This document shows positions 57,464 to 64,000 of a stretch of 64,000 nucleotides of DNA, in pieces; position 1 is the first letter of the stretch; each line of letters starts with the position of its first letter. The stretch is taken from positions 558,001-622,000 of the forward strand of contig NZ_CP139698.1 of NCBI RefSeq assembly GCF_034372165.1. The letters are read 5' to 3'. The notes under the pieces were generated by a model, which saw only the letters and a program-made list of their open reading frames with translations, was not told the DNA's origin and did not search any database. A program made the translations under genes and the position numbers. This DNA is from Christiangramia sp. OXR-203. Its GTDB lineage: Bacteria; Bacteroidota; Bacteroidia; Flavobacteriales; Flavobacteriaceae.

Positions 57464-58069
57464 ATGGCAAGATATACTGGTCCAAAAACTAAAATAGCCC
57501 GTAAGTTCGGTGAAGCTATTTTTGGTGACGACAAATCTTTCGAAAAAAGAAATTATCCTCCAGGACAGCACGGTAATAACCGTCGTAGAGGAAAGAAATC
57601 GGAATATGCAATCCAGTTGATGGAAAAGCAAAAAGCTAAGTATACTTATGGTATCCTTGAGCGTCAATTCCGTAATATGTTTGAAAAAGCAACCAGAGCA
57701 CAGGGTATTACCGGTGAGGTTCTTCTTCAACTTTGTGAGTCTCGTTTAGATAATGTAGTGTACCGTATGGGTGTAGCGCCTTCAAGAAGAGCTGCTCGTC
57801 AATTAGTAGGTCACCGTCATATCACTGTAAACGGAGAACTTGTAAATATTCCTTCTTACCACCTAAAGGCTGGTGATGTTGTTGGGGTAAGAGAAAAATC
57901 TAAATCACTTGGTGTGATTCAGGAGTCATTATCTAATAGCAGTAATGTTTACGAATGGCTTTCATGGAATTCTGAAAAGAAAGAAGGTACTTTCGTTTCT
58001 GTTCCAGGAAGAGTTCAAATTCCTGAAAACATCAACGAGCAATTTATAGTCGAATTATATTCGAAATAA
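57464..58069 (+). CDS. rpsD: 30S ribosomal protein uS4
   Basis: A 201-residue uS4, a primary 16S rRNA binder that in other bacteria represses its own operon. [21 protein letters not shown] and the S4 RNA-binding motif ([32 protein letters not shown]) are clear. It lacks the N-terminal zinc cysteines of some homologues. Confidence 0.97.
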   Translation: MARYTGPKTKIARKFGEAIFGDDKSFEKRNYPPGQHGNNRRRGKKSEYAIQLMEKQKAKYTYGILERQFRNMFEKATRAQGITGEVLLQLCESRLDNVVYRMGVAPSRRAARQLVGHRHITVNGELVNIPSYHLKAGDVVGVREKSKSLGVIQESLSNSSNVYEWLSWNSEKKEGTFVSVPGRVQIPENINEQFIVELYSK

Positions 58070-58094
58070 TAATTCATCATACAGAAGTCGAAAT

Positions 58095-59087
58095 ATGGCA
58101 ATACTAAATTTTCAGAAGCCCGATAAAGTTATAATGATTGATTCTACAGATTTCGAAGGGAAATTTGAATTTCGCCCTTTGGAGCCTGGATATGGATTGA
58201 CTGTTGGTAACGCTTTAAGACGAGTGCTTTTATCTTCTTTGGAAGGTTTCGCGATCACTTCAGTAAGAATTGAAGGTGTAGATCACGAATTCTCTACCAT
58301 CGCAGGTGTAGTGGAAGATGTAACTGAGATCATTTTGAACCTAAAACAAGTTAGATTCAAAAGACAGATCGATGAGATCGATAACGAATCAGTAACAATT
58401 TCAGTTTCCGGAGAAGAGCAATTAACTGCCGGTCACTTCCAGAAATTTATTTCAGGTTTCCAAATCCTAAATCCAGATCAGGTGATCTGTCATATGGATA
58501 AGAAAGTAAATCTGAACATGGAAGTTACCATTGAAAAAGGTAGAGGTTACGTTCCGGCAGAAGAAAACAAGAAGGCCAATGCACCACTAGGTACCATATT
58601 CGTAGATTCTATTTACACTCCTATAAAGAATGTAAAATATAGTATCGAGAATTACCGTGTGGAGCAGAAGACTGACTATGAGAAGCTGGTATTCGAAATC
58701 ATTAGTGACGGTTCTATCCATCCTAAAGATGCTTTAACTGAAGCTGCGAAAACTCTAATTCACCACTTTATGTTGTTCTCTGATGAGAGAATCACTTTAG
58801 AGGCTGATGAGATCGCTCAGACTGAAACTTATGATGAAGAAAGTCTTCACATGAGACAATTGCTTAAAACTAAACTGGTCGATCTTGATCTGTCTGTTAG
58901 AGCGTTGAACTGTCTAAAAGCTGCTGAAGTTGATACTTTAGGAGACCTTGTTTCTTACAATAAGAATGACCTTATGAAGTTCAGGAATTTCGGAAAGAAA
59001 TCTCTAACTGAATTAGAAGAACTTGTAAGTAATAAAGGTTTAAACTTTGGAATGGACCTTTCAAAATATAAACTCGATAAAGACTAA
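58095..59087 (+). CDS. rpoA: DNA-directed RNA polymerase subunit alpha
   Basis: A 330-residue alpha subunit. The N-terminal dimerisation domain has [26 protein letters not shown]; the C-terminal DNA-binding domain has [20 protein letters not shown] and [16 protein letters not shown]. Residues that contact activators or UP elements are in the second part. It follows rpsD by 25 bases. Confidence 0.98.
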   Translation: MAILNFQKPDKVIMIDSTDFEGKFEFRPLEPGYGLTVGNALRRVLLSSLEGFAITSVRIEGVDHEFSTIAGVVEDVTEIILNLKQVRFKRQIDEIDNESVTISVSGEEQLTAGHFQKFISGFQILNPDQVICHMDKKVNLNMEVTIEKGRGYVPAEENKKANAPLGTIFVDSIYTPIKNVKYSIENYRVEQKTDYEKLVFEIISDGSIHPKDALTEAAKTLIHHFMLFSDERITLEADEIAQTETYDEESLHMRQLLKTKLVDLDLSVRALNCLKAAEVDTLGDLVSYNKNDLMKFRNFGKKSLTELEELVSNKGLNFGMDLSKYKLDKD

Positions 59088-59185
59088 TATAAAGGCGGGA
59101 TCTCTCGCCTTTCTTTTATAATTCAAATCTGTCATATTTTGCTCCCCATAAAGGGTAGAAGCAAGATGGCAAAAGATAAAAAGTC
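59088..59185 (+). promoter_or_regulatory. Leader of rplQ: terminator-like stem, second hairpin and coupled mini-frame
   Basis: First stem: AAAGGCG (59091-59097) and CGCCTTT (59106-59112), followed by CTTTT, just after the rpoA stop. Second stem: TTGCT (59139-59143)/AGCAA (59160-59164) with CCC/GGG inside. Right after it a seven-codon frame ends on the rplQ start. Together they suggest that rplQ is regulated apart from rpoA. Confidence 0.5.
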
Positions 59186-59189
59186 ATGA
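59166..59189 (+). CDS. Putative coupled leader peptide of rplQ
   Basis: ATG to TGA encodes MAKDKKS; the TGA overlaps the rplQ ATG as ATGA, a common arrangement for translational coupling. With only seven codons it may be chance. Confidence 0.3.
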   Translation: MAKDKKS

Positions 59190-59722
59190 GACACGGAAAA
59201 AAAACAAATCATTTAGGTAGAAAAACAGCTCATCGTAAAGCTATGCTTGCGAATATGGCATGTTCCCTAATTGAACACAAGCGCATCAACACTACAGTTG
59301 CAAAAGCTAAAGCTTTAAAAGTTTTTGTTGAGCCTCTAGTAACTAAGTCTAAAGATGATACTACTCACAACAGACGTATTGTTTTTAGTAAGTTAAGAAG
59401 CAAAGAAGCAGTTAGCGAACTATTTCGCGAGGTTGCTCCTAAAGTAGGTGATCGTCCAGGTGGATACACAAGAGTTATCAAACTTGGTAGTCGTCTTGGA
59501 GATGCTGCTGAAATGGCCCTTGTCGAATTGGTTGATTTCAATGAGACTTACAACGTAAGCGGAGATAAACCTAAGAAGAAAAAGTCTACTCGTAGAGCAG
59601 GTAAGAAGAAAGCTGAAGAAACTACGGCTCAACCTGACGAAGCGAAGGCCGAAACAAAAAAAGAAGAGTCTAAAGCTGAAGAGCCTAAGACAGATAATAA
59701 AGAAGATAAAAAAGACGAATAG
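59186..59722 (+). CDS. rplQ: 50S ribosomal protein bL17 with long charged tail
   Basis: A 178-residue bL17. [21 protein letters not shown] and the [28 protein letters not shown] block are diagnostic of the core (about 1-122). The last 55 residues are a Lys/Glu-rich tail ([18 protein letters not shown] and on), making it far longer than the E. coli protein (127). Extended bL17 tails are seen in Bacteroidota; function unknown. It is the last gene of the cluster. Confidence 0.97.
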   Translation: MRHGKKTNHLGRKTAHRKAMLANMACSLIEHKRINTTVAKAKALKVFVEPLVTKSKDDTTHNRRIVFSKLRSKEAVSELFREVAPKVGDRPGGYTRVIKLGSRLGDAAEMALVELVDFNETYNVSGDKPKKKKSTRRAGKKKAEETTAQPDEAKAETKKEESKAEEPKTDNKEDKKDE

Positions 59723-59750
59723 AAATGAATCTTTTCAACTTCTAATTTTT

Positions 59751-59788
59751 AAAAAGGATAAACTTTCAGAGTTTATCCTTTTTTTTAT
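59751..59788 (+). terminator. Terminator at the end of the ribosomal cluster
   Basis: AAGGATAAACT (59754-59764), loop TTCAG, AGTTTATCCTT (59770-59780) followed by a long T run. It lies 29 bases after the rplQ stop. Confidence 0.9.
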
Positions 59789-59833
59789 ATCCATACGATA
59801 ATTGTTTAATTTTATTGCCACAACAACATAACT

Positions 59834-60949
59834 ATGAAATATCAGGCTAAAAGAAAAGCGATCATTTTACTGGAAGATGGAACGATCTTCTATGGAAAAG
59901 CAGTAGGTAATGCTGAAGGTGAGGCTTCAGGGGAAGTATGCTTCAACACCGGTATGACAGGATACCAGGAGATCTTTACTGATCCTTCTTATTATGGGCA
60001 GCTCATGGTGACCACCAATGCTCATATTGGTAATTATGGTACGAGTAAGGATGAGAATGAATCCAACGGAGCTAAAATTGCTGGGTTGATTTGTAAAAAC
60101 TTTAGCTACGTACAAACCAGACCTTCAGCTGATCAAACACTACAGGAATTTTTAGATGCCAATAAGATCTTTGCAATATCTGATGTAGATACCCGTGCGC
60201 TTGTTACTTATATTCGCGAAAATGGCGCCATGAACGCTATTATATCGACAGATGTTGAAAATATTGAATCTCTTCAGAATAAGCTTAAGGGGGTTCCGGA
60301 TATGAACGGTCTTGAACTTGCTTCGAAAGTTTCTACAAAAGAAGCTTACTATTATGGGGATGAAAATTCAGATTTAAGAATTGCAGCATTGGATGTTGGT
60401 ATTAAAACGAATATTCTACGTCACCTTGCTCAACGCGGTGCTTACATCAAAGTTTTTCCTTATGACGCCAGTTATGAAGATATGAAATCATGGGACCCAG
60501 ACGGTTATTTCCTGTCCAATGGTCCCGGAGATCCTCAGCCACTTGAAAATGCAATTCGGGTAACAAAACAGATCATTGAGAACGATCATCCTTTATTCGG
60601 AATTTGCCTTGGTCACCAGATCATTGCACTTGCTAATGGTATTGAAACTTACAAGATGCATCATGGTCACCGCGGAATTAATCACCCGGTAAAGAACCTG
60701 GTTACCGGTAAAGGTGAGATCACTTCTCAAAATCATGGTTTCTCTGTAGATAAAGCGCAAACCGAAGCTCACGCAAATGTGGAGGTAACCCATGTTTGCC
60801 TAAATGATCAAACGCTTGGTGGATTAGCTATGAAATCAAAGAATGTGTTCTCTGTACAATATCACCCGGAAGCTGGTCCAGGGCCACATGACGCTAGTTA
60901 TCTTTTCGATGAATTCATAGATCGCATCAAGAAAAAGCAGTCAGCATAG
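59834..60949 (+). CDS. carA: Carbamoyl-phosphate synthase small subunit
   Basis: A 371-residue glutaminase subunit that feeds ammonia to CarB for arginine and pyrimidine synthesis. The N-terminal CPSase domain has FNTGMTGYQEIFTDPSYYGQ; the GATase domain has GICLGHQIIALA with the nucleophilic Cys, and QYHPEAGPGPHD with His and Glu of the triad. carB is not adjacent. Its own terminator follows directly. Confidence 0.97.
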   Translation: MKYQAKRKAIILLEDGTIFYGKAVGNAEGEASGEVCFNTGMTGYQEIFTDPSYYGQLMVTTNAHIGNYGTSKDENESNGAKIAGLICKNFSYVQTRPSADQTLQEFLDANKIFAISDVDTRALVTYIRENGAMNAIISTDVENIESLQNKLKGVPDMNGLELASKVSTKEAYYYGDENSDLRIAALDVGIKTNILRHLAQRGAYIKVFPYDASYEDMKSWDPDGYFLSNGPGDPQPLENAIRVTKQIIENDHPLFGICLGHQIIALANGIETYKMHHGHRGINHPVKNLVTGKGEITSQNHGFSVDKAQTEAHANVEVTHVCLNDQTLGGLAMKSKNVFSVQYHPEAGPGPHDASYLFDEFIDRIKKKQSA

Positions 60950-60950
60950 T

Positions 60951-60980
60951 AAAAAGCCGGAGTTCACACTCCGGCTTTTT
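60951..60980 (+). terminator. Terminator of carA
   Basis: AGCCGGAGT (60955-60963), loop TCAC, ACTCCGGCT (60968-60976) with flanking A and T runs; it begins at the carA stop. Confidence 0.92.
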
Positions 60981-61004
60981 TATTACTCTTACAGGTAAAA
61001 TAAA

Positions 61005-61035
61005 TTTGGTATTGTAGATTTAAGTTCTAGTTTTG
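61005..61035 (+). promoter_or_regulatory. Promoter of the 405-residue envelope protein gene
   Basis: TTTG (61005-61008), 19 bases, TAGTTTTG (61028-61035): the same spacing as the rpsL promoter. The ATG lies 17 bases further. Confidence 0.75.
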
Positions 61036-61052
61036 AACAACAAATCTAATTA

Positions 61053-62270
61053 ATGAAAAATTTCGTCGCCCTATTTGCATTTCTAATATGTGCAACTGCA
61101 TCTTCCCAAATCCAGTTTGAAAAAGGTTATTTCGTAACTATCTCAGGTGAAAGGGTTAATTGCTTAATTAAGAATTCAGACTGGGTATACAATCCAGAAA
61201 GCTTTGATTACAAACTAAGTAAGAACACAGAGGTCAAGACTGCTGAATTAAAAGAAATTCAAGAATTCAAAGTAAATGAGTTTTATTTTATCAATGAATC
61301 TGCAAAGATTGAAATGTCTTCCGAGAAAACAAGTGACCTAAGTAGCGATAGAAGCCCAGACTTTACTGTAAAGAATGTATTTCTAAGATTACTGATAGAT
61401 GGTGAGGTTGATTTCTATGAATATGTATCCAGAAACAAGGTTAATTTCTTTTACAGAAAGAATGGAGAAAAATTAGAACCATTAATTCAAAAGAAATACC
61501 GAGTAAACAGTAAGATAAAAGAGAACCTAAGGTATCGTCAACAATTAATATCAGACCTTAAATGTAACGATAGGAATTTTGATGTAACTGACATCGCTTA
61601 TAGTCGTAGAGATTTGATGGGCTATGTCCAAAATTTAAATAAATGTCTGGGATCAGATTCAGATATCTATTTTAATAGTCAGAAAAATTCAAAATGGGTC
61701 TTGTATCCGGTAGTAGGTTTAGGATTGGCAAACCTAGAAGTTGACAAGGGACTCGGCGCAGGGGGGACAAGTTTAAGTGGACTGGAATATAGTGTTGGAT
61801 TGGAATTGGAGTATATTTTCAATTTTAACAAGTATAAATGGTCTACAGCTATCGAAACGACTTATAGAGGATTTCAGGATGAACAATTGATTGAGAATGC
61901 CGGTTACAAATCAGATTTAAGAGTGCGTTACAATTCAGTCTCCACATTTTTAGCTTTGAGGCACTATTTTTATCTGAGTGAAAAATCAAAACTTTTTGTC
62001 CATATAGGTCCTATAGTGGACGTCCCTGTCGGTTCGGAAATTTTATACGCAAATACTGGCAGAGCAATGGATCCCGTCCTAAATGAATTAGACACTAATT
62101 TTGGTCTTGGATTAGGAATTGGTTACACTGTATCCGATAAACTTAGCATAGGCGTTGATTACACTTCAAAAAATATTGCTGGTGAGAAGTTTGTAGAGGC
62201 CAACTACGATCTTGATTGGAAAAGTTCATATTCCAGTTTCAGTTTAAAACTTGAATACGCTATTTTCTAG
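61053..62270 (+). CDS. Outer-membrane beta-barrel protein of unknown function
   Basis: A 405-residue protein. Signal peptide (1-18, ending TASSQ); an N-terminal domain (about 20-190) starting FEKGYFVTISGERVNCLIKNSDW, a pattern seen in Bacteroidota proteins of unknown role; then a barrel-like part (about 210-405) with alternating strands such as GLGLGIGYTVSDKLSIGVDY and the aromatic end LKLEYAIF. It has its own good promoter and no obvious partner. Confidence 0.7.
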   Translation: MKNFVALFAFLICATASSQIQFEKGYFVTISGERVNCLIKNSDWVYNPESFDYKLSKNTEVKTAELKEIQEFKVNEFYFINESAKIEMSSEKTSDLSSDRSPDFTVKNVFLRLLIDGEVDFYEYVSRNKVNFFYRKNGEKLEPLIQKKYRVNSKIKENLRYRQQLISDLKCNDRNFDVTDIAYSRRDLMGYVQNLNKCLGSDSDIYFNSQKNSKWVLYPVVGLGLANLEVDKGLGAGGTSLSGLEYSVGLELEYIFNFNKYKWSTAIETTYRGFQDEQLIENAGYKSDLRVRYNSVSTFLALRHYFYLSEKSKLFVHIGPIVDVPVGSEILYANTGRAMDPVLNELDTNFGLGLGIGYTVSDKLSIGVDYTSKNIAGEKFVEANYDLDWKSSYSSFSLKLEYAIF

Positions 62271-62345
62271 TTTTGGGAGAGTTTCGATGAAATAGAAATC
62301 TGATTTCAATGGTGTCTGATAGCATAAAAAAATGAATTACCGATT

Positions 62346-62882
62346 ATGAGGATAGTACTTTTAGCACTTGGATTGCTTATTAGCAATTTAAGCTTTTCAC
62401 AATCAACAGAAAATCAGTTTTCTTTAAACATTTTAATGCCTTCAGCAGAATATGAGCTTGCCCTGGGTGATAATACCAGTTTTGATGCCAACCTTGGTTT
62501 TGGTTTCGGCTATCATTATTCAGACTTTACGGATGAAAGTGAATTCGGCGTTTATCCCAATTTAAGAGCGCAATACCGTTGGTACTATAATTTTGATAAA
62601 AGGATCGAGAAAGGAAAGATGGTATCCGAGAATAGCGGGAATTATGTAGCAGGAGTGCTATTGTTATCCAGTGGTGAGCCACTCTTTGGCGATATGGAAT
62701 TACGAAATGATCTGTCAGGATTCGTTGGTCCAGCCTGGGGGCTACAGCGGGTATATAATAGCAATTTCAAACTAAACTTAAATCTTGGGATTGGTTATGG
62801 TTTTAACGATAATGGCGATGGTTATGTATCTCCGCTTATTGATCTTCAACTAGGATTTAAGCTAGGAAAAAATAGAAGCTAA
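62346..62882 (+). CDS. Small outer-membrane-type protein of unknown function
   Basis: A 178-residue protein with signal peptide (1-18, ending LSFSQ). Strands alternate hydrophobic residues (FDANLGFGFGYHYSDF; NLNLGIGYGFND; LIDLQLGFKLG), as in small eight-stranded barrels. No family is recognised. It lies 75 bases after the previous barrel gene. Confidence 0.65.
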   Translation: MRIVLLALGLLISNLSFSQSTENQFSLNILMPSAEYELALGDNTSFDANLGFGFGYHYSDFTDESEFGVYPNLRAQYRWYYNFDKRIEKGKMVSENSGNYVAGVLLLSSGEPLFGDMELRNDLSGFVGPAWGLQRVYNSNFKLNLNLGIGYGFNDNGDGYVSPLIDLQLGFKLGKNRS

Positions 62883-62913
62883 AATTCGCTATGTTTCTTA
62901 ATATAATTCTATT

Positions 62914-62936
62914 CCCGGTTTCAAACCGGGATTTTT
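62914..62936 (+). terminator. Terminator after the small barrel gene
   Basis: CCCGGTTT (62914-62921) and AAACCGGG (62923-62930) with ATTTTT after it, 31 bases past the stop. Confidence 0.8.
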
Positions 62937-63076
62937 AGTTTTGTTATGACTGCAACTTCGAAAACGTTTTAGTAGATTTCCTGTTATAAATGCTTTAAAA
63001 CTAGCTCTCTCAGTCGGAATTTAATCCTTGTATTCGTATCTTGCCTGTAATTCAAATAAATATTAAAATACAGAAC

Positions 63077-64000
63077 ATGAGCGCAATTTTAGATATACAT
63101 GCACGTCAGATTTTTGATTCAAGAGGAAATCCAACCGTAGAAGTAGATGTTTACACAGAAAATGGGATAATGGGTAGAGCTGCAGTTCCATCTGGAGCAT
63201 CCACCGGAGAGCATGAAGCTGTTGAACTTCGTGACGGAGGAGATGACTTTATGGGTAAAGGAGTATCTAAAGCGATCGAGAACGTAAATGGGGAGATAGC
63301 TCAAAAGCTTTTGGGTTTTTCTGTATTTGAACAAAATCTTATCGATCAAACGATGAGAGACCTTGATGGAACTCCTAACAAATCAAAGTTAGGTGCTAAT
63401 GCCATTTTAGGTGTTTCCCTAGCTGTTGCCAAAGCAGCTGCGAATGAACTTAATATGCCATTGTACAGATACATTGGTGGAGTTAGTGCTAACACACTAC
63501 CTGTACCTATGATGAATATTATTAACGGAGGTTCACATAGTGACGCTCCTATTGCGTTTCAGGAATTTATGATCATGCCGGTAATGGCAGAGAGTTTTTC
63601 TCATGCTTTAAAGACAGGTACAGAGATCTTCCATAATTTGAAGAAAGTACTTCATGATCGTGGGTTGAGTACTGCAGTAGGTGATGAAGGTGGTTTTGCA
63701 CCGACTCTTGATGGAACTGAAGATGCTTTGGATACCATACTAAAAGCTATTAAGCAGGCTGGATACGAACCAGGCAAGGAAGTAATGATTGCACTGGATT
63801 GTGCCGCTGCTGAATTTTTTGTGGATGGTAAGTATGATTACACCAAATTTGAAGGTGATAAGGGTAAAATTAGAACTAGTGAAGAGCAGGCAGAATACCT
63901 GGCAGAATTAGCATCTAAATACCCGATTATTTCTATTGAAGATGGTATGGATGAAAATGACTGGGAAGGTTGGAAAGCCGTTACTGATAAGATCGGAGAT
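63077..64000 (+). CDS. eno: Enolase, N-terminal part (cut by window edge)
   Basis: The first 308 codons of phosphopyruvate hydratase (about 430 in full), which interconverts 2-phosphoglycerate and phosphoenolpyruvate in glycolysis. [21 protein letters not shown] starts it; the mobile loop SGASTGEHE is at 39-47; His154 and Glu163 of [12 protein letters not shown] are active-site residues; Asp241 and Glu288 bind Mg2+. The third metal ligand and the catalytic Lys lie beyond the edge. It stands as a single gene after a terminator. Confidence 0.97.
   Translation, partial: MSAILDIHARQIFDSRGNPTVEVDVYTENGIMGRAAVPSGASTGEHEAVELRDGGDDFMGKGVSKAIENVNGEIAQKLLGFSVFEQNLIDQTMRDLDGTPNKSKLGANAILGVSLAVAKAAANELNMPLYRYIGGVSANTLPVPMMNIINGGSHSDAPIAFQEFMIMPVMAESFSHALKTGTEIFHNLKKVLHDRGLSTAVGDEGGFAPTLDGTEDALDTILKAIKQAGYEPGKEVMIALDCAAAEFFVDGKYDYTKFEGDKGKIRTSEEQAEYLAELASKYPIISIEDGMDENDWEGWKAVTDKIGD

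Noticed and set aside
1-64000. tRNA, rRNA, insertion sequences, CRISPR and prophage genes
   Set aside because: None was recognised by reading; a covariance-model scan for tRNAs in the intergenic gaps would be decisive.

Overview
The window reads as chromosome of a marine-type member of the Flavobacteriaceae (Bacteroidota), perhaps close to Gramella/Christiangramia; the genus is an inference. The evidence is: two SusC/SusD pairs; a type IX secretion (T9SS) adhesin locus with PorP/SprF and OmpA partners; a fused hypoxanthine phosphoribosyltransferase-adenylate kinase; zinc-free uS14 and bL36; start regions mostly without Shine-Dalgarno sequences; and promoters of the Bacteroidota form TTTG-N19-TAnnTTTG. 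No tRNA, rRNA, CRISPR array, insertion sequence or prophage was recognised. There is no gene-free stretch over 300 bases.

Left part (1-12,900): a minus-strand group of a partial glycosyltransferase, a methyltransferase and a KAS III enzyme; gcvP; a UbiA-like membrane protein; an ECF sigma factor with a small zinc-binding partner; an M3 oligopeptidase; and a purine region where purK-purE (de novo synthesis) diverges from hpt-adk (salvage and AMP phosphorylation) followed by obgE.

Middle part (12,900-32,100): a minus-strand T9SS operon encodes a 1692-residue repeat protein with a type B sorting domain, its PorP/SprF partner and a TPR/beta-propeller/OmpA protein. A plus-strand housekeeping run follows: a TPR protein, an Mpl-like Mur ligase, radC, a degenerate polysaccharide-deacetylase-like protein, a YjjG-type phosphatase and three envelope proteins. 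Then come rarA, a rhomboid protease and rlmB.

Nutrient uptake block (32,200-42,240): two SusC/SusD pairs on the minus strand, separated by a small secreted protein of unknown function. The second SusC gene has lost about 90 N-terminal codons, including its signal peptide, and is probably a broken gene.

Right part (42,400-64,000): a long plus-strand ribosomal cluster (str, S10, spc and alpha operons joined) from rpsL to rplQ, then carA, two outer-membrane-type proteins and the start of eno. The cluster has structured intergenic RNAs at rpsJ-rplC, rpsN-rpsH, infA-rpmJ, rpsK-rpsD and rpoA-rplQ. The first has a UNCG-capped hairpin, a second hairpin and a terminator-like stem inside the operon. 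These leaders and the truncated SusC are the most interesting items.
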